Assembly (NCBI RefSeq): GCF_002632615.1
Contig: NZ_NITZ01000008.1
Span: forward strand, 1-54,663
DNA length: 54,663 bases
Source of the DNA: Xenorhabdus miraniensis
Lineage (GTDB): Bacteria > Pseudomonadota > Gammaproteobacteria > Enterobacterales > Enterobacteriaceae
Direction: 5' to 3'
The notes under the pieces were generated by a model that saw only the letters and a list, made by a program, of their open reading frames with translations, was not told the origin of the DNA and searched no databases. This document shows positions 38,901-47,572 of the stretch, piece after piece. The position numbers and the translations under genes were made by a program. Within the stretch, counting starts at the first letter, position 1. Each line of letters begins with the position of its first letter.

Positions 38901-39427
38901 ATGGCTCAATCAAGCTCACTGCGGGTAATACAAAAACGAATGAGAAAGGAGAGGTAACCGCAAGCCTGATAAGTACTGCTGAGGTTTCAGATGTGATTGT
39001 TACGGTTTCTGCTGAAGGTAATACATTGGACTCACGGCCTGTACAAGTTGGATGGCCGACAGTTAAAGAACTGGTATTAGAACAACAAAATGGAACCGTA
39101 TCGCCCGGAGGATCATATCATTTCAAAACCACGGTACTCTTTCCTGATGTAGCTCATGAATATTGGGATCAAAATGTTAAATTCCAATGGATGATTCAAA
39201 GTCCTACAGGTAAGGGGCTGACTTTGTCACCGATCGGCGAGGTCACTGTTAAACAGGGAATATTGCGGGCGGTCTTGGAGAGTTCAAAGGATTTGCCTCC
39301 GGTAAAAGATGCGGTAGTTTGTCTTACTATGATAGGAGCCCCGCCATCTTTGATGAAATGTGCAAGCCCTGTGGATTTCGTTGCTCCCTCAGAGGAGTCC
39401 CTTGAGATAAAAAAAACCTTGAGGTAA
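35948..39427 (+). CDS. Inverse autotransporter adhesin, copy 3 (divergent)
   Basis: A 1,159-residue protein of the same family but clearly older than the copy 1/2 pair. The signal peptide is MSSYISKFIVFFAFFYTLVM ... HAFA. The beta-barrel holds LNVGLGGRYFYQNWMYGLNT and AYPNLGAKLAYEQYFGDNVT. About six Ig-like repeats follow (FTPSDGTVSPDGKTPYIF, VEVSPSS-like, LYADGKSHYTITATITD, LPADNEKEYTFTAVVVD, NTPFSYTAIIRDPNGHPA, GTVSPGGSYHFKTTV). It stops after the last repeat, with a short CLTM/MKC Cys pair, and lacks the 240-residue tip of copies 1 and 2. The TTG at 35933 is excluded because it lies within the ribosome site. Confidence 0.86.
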   Translation: MSSYISKFIVFFAFFYTLVMPSAMMHAFAEGNLTADKTYHQAIDRKENIDFRGQKTSKKFLNPNANNEGDFKKNNNDSESDIPNVITDNIQTVSDILSSSPSDLAEQAKSYALDKFNNTITSEAQKWLAQFGTARINFGLDKKGTLENNSLDLLLPLYDNKSDWLLFSQFGYRNKDSRHTLNVGLGGRYFYQNWMYGLNTFYDHDVTGKNQRLGLGGEIWSDYIKLSANTYYRLSDWQQSQHFKDYHERPANGYDISGEFFLPAYPNLGAKLAYEQYFGDNVTLFNRDTKQKNPSLAKLGLTYTPIPLFTVGVDYKQGERNYTETQFLANLNYKLGVPLHAQLLPENVVSMRTLAGSRYDLVERNNNIILDHVKQYKVVLPNSVTGYSHEEQSIAVTNNSGDKIKWKENQELKEFERNGGKLSLNPDNKIALIFPEYQSGTGKGNNYPINFEILENGNPQKIHHAKMTVHVSPFVVKEVEFTPSDGTVSPDGKTPYIFTPVITYDTVSNNPLPPNVFIKNVQWTTVPPIGDTSGLSWGKPDITSTTNKLGQLQAALTSSKPISHVKVFLQMDGMPKAQQVATVSFEGSSSPAYVDHIEVSPSSKVLISNNHQVYEYKALILNSYDQTPVRHQKIANVKWDNDNGSHELKLEGGDTTDGDGYLTATLNMNSVVGAQDVLVTLAIENNAPVSAQRKVSFYPNGSEFRVRDFILFTDLPGPLYADGKSHYTITATITDKQNNPVRNKEIGVKWVVGDRYNRNIEDSNLILQPSRGVFAKQKTDDQGRLTATLSSTEQVDDAVVTLFVGSSSDTVISPIATSTEMDFEKELQDYHIENNSIKVEGTDFNLPADNEKEYTFTAVVVDKNGKYVPHKKITNVVWRTNKEADGLSLRERGTTTNGNGELTATLRSSMPIDNVLVSLAIEGQEPVQINQPVAFKVARISIRQPEPDRYLVVNTPFSYTAIIRDPNGHPAIDKQVSWSFTSSSNGSIKLTAGNTKTNEKGEVTASLISTAEVSDVIVTVSAEGNTLDSRPVQVGWPTVKELVLEQQNGTVSPGGSYHFKTTVLFPDVAHEYWDQNVKFQWMIQSPTGKGLTLSPIGEVTVKQGILRAVLESSKDLPPVKDAVVCLTMIGAPPSLMKCASPVDFVAPSEESLEIKKTLR

Positions 39428-39518
39428 ATTTTGATCGCAGGAAACTTCTGATGGGAAATGGTTAGCATCATTATCAATCACAGGGATTGTGAAATAAAAT
39501 AACGGTTAGGACATTATA

Positions 39519-39549
39519 TGCGTAGATCCGGATATATTGGATCTACGCA
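39519..39549. repeat. 11-bp perfect hairpin downstream of adhesin copy 3
   Basis: TGCGTAGATCC (39519-39529) pairs with GGATCTACGCA (39539-39549), with a 9-nt loop. It starts about 90 bp after the copy 3 stop. No clear T-run follows on either strand, so a terminator role is only possible. Confidence 0.6.
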
Positions 39550-39631
39550 ATCATTTTGATGAAGCTTTTCAGCGGGAAGGGATTTTAATAAAGATGCAGA
39601 TCAGGAAATAAAATTTTACTAAGGAGACTAA

Positions 39632-39673
39632 ATGTTCTTTCCCGAAAAACGCGGGATGGTAAACGCTGAATGA
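39632..39673 (+). other. Possible 13-residue ORF with strong ribosome site
   Basis: AAGGAG lies 6 bases upstream of an ATG that reads MFFPEKRGMVNAE then stop. It is too short to judge by sequence alone. It could be a leader peptide or chance. Confidence 0.15.
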
Positions 39674-40838
39674 ATTATTTAAAGATATAGAAATACGTTT
39701 GCTTACGGAGTAACGATGTTGTACTTGTATCATAGTAATTATGGTGGTTAGCTTATTAGGTTAATTCACCATTCATTTTCTTGGTTGTTTAATTGACTTT
39801 TCTGATTTTTTAAGATTATTCACTTAATAATTAACTGTATTATGGCAAATCCAAGAATGTTTTTATATTCTTTTTTTCTTTTATCATGAAGAACTTCTTT
39901 ATAAAAATCATCTGGTTGCGGCTACATACAAAAAGCGATACATTTTCTCTATAAAATAATATGCCAATACAGAATATTCCGATATAAAAAATTTCAAAAA
40001 CTTGAAATAAGAGTAGGGTTATTTTATCAATAACAACACGCTATAATACCCTCTGTTCACATGCTATTTTATTAATATTATATTTGCTACGAGACGTTTT
40101 TCTACTCGTTTTATGATGATGTTCATCATTATTGTTGTATTTAATATAATACTTTAAATTGAACAAATTCCTTATTAACACGCAATAAGAGTAAATGTTA
40201 AAAAAGCCAAAAAAGTGAAGCGCGAGGTCGCTATTAATAATATAATGAATTTGAATTAACTGCTATTTATTGCCTTATGCGAGTAAGTCAGGCATATATT
40301 CTTTTCTTTATATTTATTAATTAAATTATTCACACAATAGTTTCGTAGTATGATATTTTAACTTTCATGGTTTTTGGTATTACCTTGAGTAGGTTTCCAA
40401 TAAATGAAAGTTATCAGTTGATAACTTGATGCTTATTATTTAGTTTCTGGTGGTAGCCCTAATTGTATGACATATAAGATAATCATTCATGGATTTATTT
40501 GTATGATGTATTTCCAATTCATTTCAAGTTTCAGCATCATCAATAAGGCTGTAATTTGAAAAATGAAAAGGAGTGTTAGGCATTATGGATAACAAGAGAT
40601 TATCTTGTTTTGTATTACTAAAATGAGTTATTTAATTCCGAATTGAAATTATTTTATTATGGAATTAATTCATAATAATAAATCTTTTGCGAATTGTATC
40701 CTTATTAACTAACATTTTATTAGTTAACACTTTGACCGATTGACCTGATAAAACCTTTGGCAAAACACGAAGTTAAAATGCTATCACCATGAATCTGTAA
40801 TGTTTTGTAGTTATTTAACAATCATTGGGCGAAAGAAC

Positions 40839-41729
40839 ATGGATATACGCAATCTTGAAGCTTTTATCGTTTTGGCTGAGACTCTTAATTATCATAAGGC
40901 TTCAGAGAGGCTTTATCTTTCTCAGCCTGCCTTGACGAAGAAAATACACGGGTTGGAAGATATTCTTGGTGCTTCACTATTTACAAGGGGGCCAAATGGA
41001 ACAAGATTGACAGATTTCGGACAGAAGACGCTGGAAAATGCCAGAAAATTCTTAACTCACTATGAACGTTTCAAAAGTCAGGTTCATTTTGATTCAAAAG
41101 AAGATATGATCAGACACTTATATATCGGCTCCTGTTTTCCTATCCATAATTATTCTCAAATAGAGAAGCAGGTTACGGAAAAGAAAGGGAATGTTGTACT
41201 GGCATTTGTGACAGGGTTGTCAGTTGAGCAACAGGTCAGTTTATTGAATGCAGGGATGTTACATGTTGCGGTAATGCCTTTAGCATCTATTGCACCATTG
41301 GAACCGAAAAAGGTGTTTACGGAAAGGTTAGTCTATATCTTCAAAAAAAATAGCAAACTAATATCTAAGTTCAGAACGGCTTTAAGTAAGTTTGGAAATG
41401 GGATTTCTCCGATAAATCCGTCAGAAAAAAAAGAGGTGGCTGAGTTAACGGATTATCTTAATGTTTTTCCTGTTTATACGGGTGAAAATATGCATTTGTT
41501 ATTAAAAACAAATGATATTATGTTGATCATTGAAATGATTACAAAAAATAGTGCCTATACATGTGTGCCTAAGAGGATTATTAGTGCGATTCCTGAGTAT
41601 TATCTGAATTTTCTGGAAATTGTTGAAACAGATAAAAAAATTGACCTTGGAGTGGTATGGGCAAAATCAATAGATGATCATTTAGTTGATGATGCTGAAA
41701 ATTTTTCCACATTGGTTGCTGATGTATAA
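40839..41729 (+). CDS. LysR-family transcriptional regulator
   Basis: A 296-residue regulator with an N-terminal winged helix-turn-helix (MDIRNLEAFIVLAETLNYHK, then ASERLYLSQPALTKKIHGLE and GASLFTRGPNGTRLTDFG, residues 1-65) and a LysR substrate-binding domain. The ligand cannot be inferred. The ATG at 40839 fits the family N-terminus; 13 in-frame codons upstream are not conserved. No divergent target gene lies next to it, which is unusual for LysR proteins. The nearest accessory genes are the adhesins 1.4 kb upstream. It is convergent with yheS. Confidence 0.85.
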   Translation: MDIRNLEAFIVLAETLNYHKASERLYLSQPALTKKIHGLEDILGASLFTRGPNGTRLTDFGQKTLENARKFLTHYERFKSQVHFDSKEDMIRHLYIGSCFPIHNYSQIEKQVTEKKGNVVLAFVTGLSVEQQVSLLNAGMLHVAVMPLASIAPLEPKKVFTERLVYIFKKNSKLISKFRTALSKFGNGISPINPSEKKEVAELTDYLNVFPVYTGENMHLLLKTNDIMLIIEMITKNSAYTCVPKRIISAIPEYYLNFLEIVETDKKIDLGVVWAKSIDDHLVDDAENFSTLVADV

Positions 41730-41905
41730 TCCAATGAGCAACGGTAGTTTTCTATCGGATATCCCTCATTTATTCTCTTGTGAGAATGAAGTTTGGTGTA
41801 TGACTTTTTAAAAATTCTCTTATTTTTGTGTTTTTATTTTGTCAGTAGAGAATAATATTTTCAGCGTTAGGACAAGAGTAATAGAAATAAGAGGATAGGG
41901 AGTAA

Positions 41906-41930
41906 TCGGGCATTGCCATTCAATGCCCGA
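41906..41930. terminator. Hairpin between convergent LysR and yheS genes
   Basis: TCGGGCATTG (41906-41915) pairs with CAATGCCCGA (41921-41930) around a 5-nt loop. It lies 15 bp beyond the yheS stop. T-tracts are weak on both sides, so it is a likely bidirectional terminator with reduced strength. Confidence 0.6.
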
Positions 41931-41944
41931 TTATACTCAAGAAA

Positions 41945-43900
41945 TTAGTTAACACCTTGACTTGCATTAAATACTTCGGTCATTTTCTCAAGCTGTTCCT
42001 GAATATCCAACCATTCCATCTCGATATTTTCTAATTCAGATTTTGTTTGTGTCTGTTGATGCAGACATTCGGTTAGTTCAGTTTTTCGGTCATTTTCATA
42101 AAGTGTGTTATCTGATAGCTTCGCTTCCAAATCTGCCAGTTCTGTACTTCGTTTTTCCATCTGCTTTTCAAGGGCGGCAAGCTGTTTACGCAATGGCTGC
42201 GTTTGGTTACGGAATTCTGCTTCACGCCGTTTTTGATCTTTACGCTCTTGAGCGCTGTAATTTGCAGTTCCATTCGTTAAAGTGTCAGCATCAGCTTTCT
42301 CTTTTTCCTGACTGTCACGCATTTGTTGGCGTTGCAATTCAGTCAGCCACTGCTGATAATCTTCTAAATCACCTGTGAAAGGCTCTGCTGCACCATCATG
42401 CACCAGATAAAGCTCGTCCGTTGTGGAGCGCAGTAAATGCCTGTCATGCGATACGACGACCAGCGCACCTTCGAAATCAATAAGTGCTTCTGTCAGGGCC
42501 TGTCTCATGTCGAGATCAAGATGGTTGGTCGGTTCATCAAGCAGAAGCAAGTTCGGGCGCTGCCAGACAATGAGCGCTAATACCAGACGGGCTTTTTCAC
42601 CACCGGAAAAACGTCCGCTTGGATCAGTCACTTGGTCGCCTTTAAAACCAAATCCACCCAGATAATCCCGCAGTTGTTGCTCCATCTCTTGTGGCGCAAT
42701 TCGGGCCAAATGCTGCAATGGCGATTCGTCCGCACGCAGATATTCCAACTGGTGCTGTGCGAAGTACCCCAGTTTGATGCCTTTTGATAAGGCAATTTCT
42801 CCTTGCTGTGGCGCAAGTTCGCCTGCCAGTAGTTTGATCAGCGTGGATTTCCCAGCACCATTGCGGCCCAATAAGCCGATACGTGAACCCGGTACGAGGT
42901 TTAATTTGATCGAATTCAGTACGGTTTTGTCGCCATATCCGGCACTGACTTTTTCCATGATCAAAAGTGGATTTGGCAGGCTGTCCGGTTGGCGGAAACT
43001 AAAATGGAAGGGATTATCAACATGAGCAGGGGCGATAAGCTCCATGCGTTCCAGCATCTTGATGCGGCTTTGTGCCTGCTTCGCTTTAGTGGCTTTAGCG
43101 CGAAAGCGGTCAATATAGCTCTGCAAATGAGCCACTTTTTCTTGCTGGCTTTGGTATAGCGCCTGTTGCTGAGCAAGTTTGGCGACGCGTTGCCGTTCGA
43201 AAGAGGTGTAGTTCCCCGTATATTCGTACAGATCCTGCTGCTCAATGTGCAGAATTTTATCAATGATTGGATCGAGGAAATCCCGATCGTGGGAAATCAG
43301 GATCAAGGTTCCGGCATAATTTTTCAGCCACTTTTCCAGCCAGATGACCGCATCCAGATCAAGGTGGTTGGTCGGTTCGTCGAGCAACAACAAGTCGGAA
43401 CGGCAAATCAGTGCCTGTGCCAGATTGAGGCGCATGCGCCAGCCGCCAGAGAATGACCGGACTGGCTGTTCCAGCTGTGCCGGAGAAAAACCCAAACCGT
43501 GCAATAGGCTGGCAGCTCTGGCCCGGATTGTCCATGCCTGAATAGTATCAAGTAAGCCATGAAGATGGGCGATAGCGTGACCGTCATTCTGTTCGTTGGC
43601 GATTTGCAGCTTTTGTTCCAGTTGCCGGAATTCGCGGTCGCCATCAATCACATATTCCAGTGCTGGTGTTTCCAGAGCGGGTGTTTCCTGATTTACCCAA
43701 GCCAGTGACCAGTTATTGGGAAATGTGACAGAACCATTCTCTGCCTGAAGTTCATCTTTCAGTAGTGCGAGCAGGGTAGATTTACCACAACCATTCTTGC
43801 CCACTAATCCTACTTTTTGGCCGGGGTTGATGGTTGCATTAGCATTGTCCAGCAGGATACGAATGCCACGGCGGATTTGCAGTGAAGAGAAAACAATCAT
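41945..43900 (-). CDS. yheS: ABC-F family ATPase YheS
   Basis: A 651-residue soluble ATPase with two nucleotide-binding domains (E. coli YheS 637). Walker A copies are GLVGKNGCGKSTLLALL and GLLGRNGAGKSTLIKLL. Signature motifs are VRSFSGGWRMRLNLAQAL and GRFSGGEKARLVLALI. LLLDEPTNHLDLD occurs twice. No membrane domain is present. ABC-F proteins bind the ribosomal E site and help translation. The C-terminus is a charged coiled coil (about 530-650). It resumes the yheS-kefGB core order after the accessory island. Confidence 0.95.
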   Translation of the reverse strand: MIVFSSLQIRRGIRILLDNANATINPGQKVGLVGKNGCGKSTLLALLKDELQAENGSVTFPNNWSLAWVNQETPALETPALEYVIDGDREFRQLEQKLQIANEQNDGHAIAHLHGLLDTIQAWTIRARAASLLHGLGFSPAQLEQPVRSFSGGWRMRLNLAQALICRSDLLLLDEPTNHLDLDAVIWLEKWLKNYAGTLILISHDRDFLDPIIDKILHIEQQDLYEYTGNYTSFERQRVAKLAQQQALYQSQQEKVAHLQSYIDRFRAKATKAKQAQSRIKMLERMELIAPAHVDNPFHFSFRQPDSLPNPLLIMEKVSAGYGDKTVLNSIKLNLVPGSRIGLLGRNGAGKSTLIKLLAGELAPQQGEIALSKGIKLGYFAQHQLEYLRADESPLQHLARIAPQEMEQQLRDYLGGFGFKGDQVTDPSGRFSGGEKARLVLALIVWQRPNLLLLDEPTNHLDLDMRQALTEALIDFEGALVVVSHDRHLLRSTTDELYLVHDGAAEPFTGDLEDYQQWLTELQRQQMRDSQEKEKADADTLTNGTANYSAQERKDQKRREAEFRNQTQPLRKQLAALEKQMEKRSTELADLEAKLSDNTLYENDRKTELTECLHQQTQTKSELENIEMEWLDIQEQLEKMTEVFNASQGVN

Positions 43901-44074
43901 AGATGTTGTCTATATATAATGTGTTAAGTTAATAATTAGGTATATATCCTTCATCTTTCAATTTGCTGTCTTGTGAGCCGCAATTCGAAATCTATCGGGT
44001 ATATGTATTCAATTTGATAGCTTGGCGTGCATGGTAGCGGAAAATAGGTGTCCTGACACGTCTTAGGGGGATTG

Positions 44075-44635
44075 ATGTTATCGCCTAGCGTATTGCCGCC
44101 TAAAGTGTTGCTGTTATATACCCATCCCGAACCGCTGAATTCAGTTGCCAATAAGGTTTTGTTGGAACCTGTTCACGAGTTGGAACATGTCACGATTCAC
44201 GATCTCTATGGCTGCTACCCCGATTTTTTTATTGATGTAGCCTGGGAGCAAAAATTGCTGCGTGAGCACAAAATTATTGTATTCCAACATCCTCTGTATA
44301 CTTATAGTTGCCCTGCGTTATTAAAAGAGTGGATGGATCGCGTATTGAGCCGGGATTTTGTCAGCGGGGCTGAACATGCGTTGAGAGGAAAATACTGGCG
44401 CTCTGTCATCACGACAGGAGAACCGCAAGGTGCTTACCAGAGAGGGGGATATAATCTTTATCCGTTGGAAGAGATTCTCCGCCCTTTTGAATTGACGGCA
44501 TTAATGTGCCAGATGCATTGGTTATCACCAATGATAGTTTACAGTGCCAGACGCCAACGGCCCGAAGCCCTCGTGAGTCATGCGGATGCTTATCGGGAAT
44601 GGCTGAAAGCGCCATTGTCTTTGGGAGGACTGTGA
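44075..44635 (+). CDS. kefG: KefB ancillary protein KefG
   Basis: A 186-residue quinone oxidoreductase-like flavodoxin-fold protein (E. coli KefG 184). It is required for full activity of the KefB potassium efflux system. The N-terminal [20 protein letters not shown] and [20 protein letters not shown] match the family. The ATG at 44075 is preferred over an adjacent TTG; AGGGGG lies just upstream. kefB begins 2 bases after its stop, so the two are coupled. Confidence 0.94.
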   Translation: MLSPSVLPPKVLLLYTHPEPLNSVANKVLLEPVHELEHVTIHDLYGCYPDFFIDVAWEQKLLREHKIIVFQHPLYTYSCPALLKEWMDRVLSRDFVSGAEHALRGKYWRSVITTGEPQGAYQRGGYNLYPLEEILRPFELTALMCQMHWLSPMIVYSARRQRPEALVSHADAYREWLKAPLSLGGL

Positions 44636-44637
44636 CC

Positions 44638-46461
44638 ATGGAGACTTCAGCGCTGTTAAGCGCCGGAACCCTGTTTTTATTTGCTGCTGTTGTGGCTGTT
44701 CCCCTCGCCCAAAAATTCAAAATTGGGGCCGTATTAGGCTATCTCATTGCAGGAATCGCACTTGGCCCGTGGGGGCTGGGGTTTATCAAGGATGTTGATG
44801 AGATCCTGCATTTCTCTGAACTTGGCGTGGTTTTCTTGATGTTCATTATCGGCCTTGAGTTAAATCCTGCAAGACTCTGGCAACTCAGGCGATCGATCTT
44901 TGGAGCGGGTACAGCACAGGTAACATTCACTGCGCTGGTACTGGCCTCATTTCTTTGTCTGATGAATTTTTCATGGCAGGCTGCGGTTATTGGAGGCGTT
45001 GGGCTTGCGATGTCATCCACTGCGATGGCGCTGCAATTAATGAAAGAGAAGGGAATGACCAAGAATGAAGGCGGGCAGCTCGGTTTTTCCATTTTGCTAT
45101 TTCAGGATATGGCAGTCATCCCCGCTTTGGCGATGATCCCATTACTGGCCGGAGGATCTGGTTCCAGTGATTGGTATCGCATTGGCCTGAAAATTGCTGC
45201 TTTTGCCGGTATGTTAGTGGGAGGAAGATATTTACTGCGTCCCCTGTTCCGGTTAGTGGTGAAATCGGGGGTCAGGGAGGTGTTTACCGCCGCCGCACTG
45301 CTGATTGTATTGGGAGCGGCGATTTTCATGGAGACATTGGGGTTTTCAATGGCGCTCGGCACTTTCATTGCCGGTGTCTTGTTAGCGGATAGCGAATATC
45401 GCCATGAATTGGAAATCTCCATTGAACCATTCAAGGGATTGTTGTTGGGGTTATTTTTCATTTCTGTCGGCATGTCCCTCAATATGGGGGTCTTACTGAC
45501 TCATCTGTTCAGTGTCTTGCTAAGTGTCACGGGCTTGGTGCTGATAAAAGGCCTCATACTTTATATTATCGGCAGAATATCCGGTTTAAAAAAACCATCT
45601 TGCGTACAATTCTCCGGCGTACTCAGTCAGGGAGGCGAATTTGCATTCGTCTTATTTTCTGCTGCGCTAGGGCAGGGAGTGTTGGATCAGAATCAGATAT
45701 CACTCCTGTTGGTGGTGGTGACATTATCAATGATGACAACACCCTTGGTAATGCAGTTGATTGAAAGCATGCTGGCGCGCCGATATAACGAACAGGAAGG
45801 GCATAATTCACCGGATGAACATAGTGAACAACCCTTTGTGGAAGATAATGATCCACAGGTGATTTTGGTGGGGTTTGGACGCTTCGGTCAAGTGGTTGGG
45901 CGTTTGCTGATGGCGAATAAAATCCGCATCACAGTATTGGAACGTGAAGTGAGTGCAATCAGTACCATGCGACGTTATGGCTATAAGGTGTATTATGGCG
46001 ATGCGAGTGAACTGGAGCTGTTGCGTTCAGCGGGAGCCGCCAAAGCCAGGGCGATTGTCATTACCAGTGATGAACCGGAAAATACGATGGCGATCGTCCA
46101 TTTGTGCCAGAAGCATTTTCCTCACCTGAATATTCTTGCACGCGCAAGGGGGCGTCTCGAAGCCCATGAACTGTTGCAAAGTGGCGTGAAAGATTTTAAT
46201 CGGGAAACATTTTCCAGTGCATTGGAATTGGGACGGAAGGTACTGATTAGGCTGGGTATACATCCACATCAGGCGCATCGCGCACAGCAGCATTTCCGGC
46301 GATTGGATATGCGTATGTTACGTGAATTGATGCCGCATCTGCATGGGGATGTAGCACAGATATCCCGCGTAAAAGAAGCTCGCAGGGAATTGGAAGAATT
46401 GTTTGAACAGGAAATGATTAATGAGCGTCGCCAGCCGGAAGGTTGGGATGAGAATGAATAG
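44638..46461 (+). CDS. kefB: Glutathione-regulated potassium-efflux protein KefB
   Basis: A 607-residue inner-membrane K+/H+ antiporter (E. coli 601). It has about 12 membrane segments (residues 1-385, including [19 protein letters not shown] and [18 protein letters not shown]). A cytoplasmic RCK domain follows, with the nucleotide-binding loop [20 protein letters not shown]. It protects against electrophiles by acidifying the cell, gated by glutathione adducts. The ATG at 44638 matches the family start; upstream in-frame codons overlap kefG. It is followed at once by yheV. Confidence 0.95.
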   Translation: METSALLSAGTLFLFAAVVAVPLAQKFKIGAVLGYLIAGIALGPWGLGFIKDVDEILHFSELGVVFLMFIIGLELNPARLWQLRRSIFGAGTAQVTFTALVLASFLCLMNFSWQAAVIGGVGLAMSSTAMALQLMKEKGMTKNEGGQLGFSILLFQDMAVIPALAMIPLLAGGSGSSDWYRIGLKIAAFAGMLVGGRYLLRPLFRLVVKSGVREVFTAAALLIVLGAAIFMETLGFSMALGTFIAGVLLADSEYRHELEISIEPFKGLLLGLFFISVGMSLNMGVLLTHLFSVLLSVTGLVLIKGLILYIIGRISGLKKPSCVQFSGVLSQGGEFAFVLFSAALGQGVLDQNQISLLLVVVTLSMMTTPLVMQLIESMLARRYNEQEGHNSPDEHSEQPFVEDNDPQVILVGFGRFGQVVGRLLMANKIRITVLEREVSAISTMRRYGYKVYYGDASELELLRSAGAAKARAIVITSDEPENTMAIVHLCQKHFPHLNILARARGRLEAHELLQSGVKDFNRETFSSALELGRKVLIRLGIHPHQAHRAQQHFRRLDMRMLRELMPHLHGDVAQISRVKEARRELEELFEQEMINERRQPEGWDENE

Positions 46462-46475
46462 CGTTGGGGGGAATT

Positions 46476-46679
46476 ATGTCAACCAGTCGTAAGCGTTTTA
46501 TTGCGGGGGCAGTTTGTCCGAAATGCCAGTCACAGGATACGTTGGCTATGTGGCAGGAAAATAAGGTTGATATCGTAGAATGTATCCGTTGTGGTCATAC
46601 GCAGAGGCAAACCGATGAAGCTGTGACTTCCCATGTCAGGGAGCAGGAACAGGTTATTGGCATTTTCACACCACAGTGA
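46476..46679 (+). CDS. yheV: YheV family zinc-ribbon protein
   Basis: A 67-residue protein (E. coli 66) of unknown function with two Cys pairs, CPKC and CIRC, that should form a zinc ribbon. The core RKRFIAGAVCPKCQSQDTLA and the C-terminal EQEQVIGIF are family signatures. The ATG at 46476 has GGGGGGAA upstream and the family length; a TTG at 46464 is excluded. It lies 14 bp after kefB and is probably in the same transcript. Confidence 0.92.
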   Translation: MSTSRKRFIAGAVCPKCQSQDTLAMWQENKVDIVECIRCGHTQRQTDEAVTSHVREQEQVIGIFTPQ

Positions 46680-46852
46680 ATAACCGTAAATACAGGGAAC
46701 AACAGTAACTAAATGTATAAGCAATAAATTGTGGATAAATTTTGCCGTCGCTAGGTACAGGGGCGTAGAATTCCGTTACAATTGCCAGCATTTTTTGAGT
46801 TGTAAAAACTTTCCCTCACGGGTTTTTTCCCTTCGGGTATGTAGGAGTTGTC

Positions 46853-47395
46853 ATGAAAGTAGCAAAAGACTTGGTGGTCAGCCTGGCTTATCAAGTAAGA
46901 ACAGAAGATGGTGTTTTAGTTGATGAGTCCCCGGTGAGCGCACCGTTAGACTATCTGCATGGCCATGGTTCTCTGATCAGCGGGTTGGAGAAAGCACTTG
47001 AAGGTCGTGAGGCGGGTGAACGCTTTGATGTCAGCGTAGAAGCTGATGATGCTTACGGTCAGTATGATGATAATCTGGTTCAGCGCGCACCAAAAGAGGT
47101 GTTTGTTGGTGTTGAGGATGTTCAGGTTGGCATGCGTTTTCTGGCAGATACCGATCAGGGACCTATCCCGGTAGAAATTACCGCAGTGGAAGGCGATGAA
47201 GTTGTTGTTGATGCAAACCACATGCTGGCGGGCCAAAACCTGAAATTCAATGTTGAGATTGTAGCGGTTCGTGAAGCAACCGAAGAAGAATTGGCACACG
47301 GCCATGTACATGGTCAGGGTGGCTGCGGTGGTCACGATCATCACCATGATCACGATCACGGTGATCACGGATGCTGTGGCGGTGGCTGCCACTAA
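46853..47395 (+). CDS. slyD: FKBP-type peptidyl-prolyl isomerase and metallochaperone SlyD
   Basis: A 180-residue cytoplasmic FKBP (E. coli 196). It has the FKBP core, an insert-in-flap chaperone domain (about 70-125), and a C-terminal metal-binding tail rich in His, Cys and Gly from about residue 146 (HGHVHGQGGCGGHDHHHDHD). In E. coli it delivers nickel to hydrogenases and is the target for lysis by phage phiX174. The tail is somewhat shorter than in E. coli. The ribosome site GTAGGAG is well placed. Confidence 0.96.
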   Translation: MKVAKDLVVSLAYQVRTEDGVLVDESPVSAPLDYLHGHGSLISGLEKALEGREAGERFDVSVEADDAYGQYDDNLVQRAPKEVFVGVEDVQVGMRFLADTDQGPIPVEITAVEGDEVVVDANHMLAGQNLKFNVEIVAVREATEEELAHGHVHGQGGCGGHDHHHDHDHGDHGCCGGGCH

Positions 47396-47420
47396 TTTTG
47401 CTCAGGCTGAATTAGCAGAA

Positions 47421-47453
47421 AAAGGGAAGCGCGGTTTGGGCTTCTCTTTTTTT
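47421..47453 (+). terminator. slyD terminator
   Basis: AGGGAAGC (47423-47430) pairs with GCTTCTCT (47440-47447) allowing one G-T pair, followed by a run of seven Ts. Confidence 0.85.
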
Positions 47454-47508
47454 ATCTTATCTTTCAGCCTTCCCTGGCCGACACTGTCCCTGATTAACAG
47501 GCGAGTAA

Positions 47509-47570
47509 TTTCAGGCGTAATTTCAGGAATAGTGTCAGGAATAAATGTCAGGGATAAATGTCAGGAATAG
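47509..47570. repeat. Five-copy 12-13 bp tandem repeat
   Basis: Five consecutive units of the form T(G/T)TCAGG(A/C/G)(A/G)TA(A/G)(A): at 47509-47520, 47521-47532, 47533-47545, 47546-47558 and 47559-47570. They fill the space between the slyD terminator and the slyX stop. Such a variable-number repeat may differ between strains. Confidence 0.85.
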
Positions 47571-47572
47571 TG

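Larger units (their letters stand above)
39428..40838. other. Gene-poor AT-rich region upstream of the LysR regulator
   Basis: This is the longest stretch without a gene in the window. I see a perfect 11-bp hairpin at 39519-39549, a 13-codon frame with an excellent ribosome site at 39632-39673, and many stop codons in all frames. No family-like protein, tRNA or known RNA was recognised. Near the right end lies the probable LysR promoter. It may hold a regulatory RNA, decayed genes or a long leader. Confidence 0.5.

Noticed and set aside
42043..42378. Open frame opposite yheS, and similar long frames opposite lsrK, fusA and kefB
   Set aside because: They are antisense shadows of clear conserved genes with no family resemblance or ribosome site.
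47509..47570. Repeat array as a CRISPR
   Set aside because: Units are 12-13 bp and contiguous with no unique spacers, and there are no cas genes.
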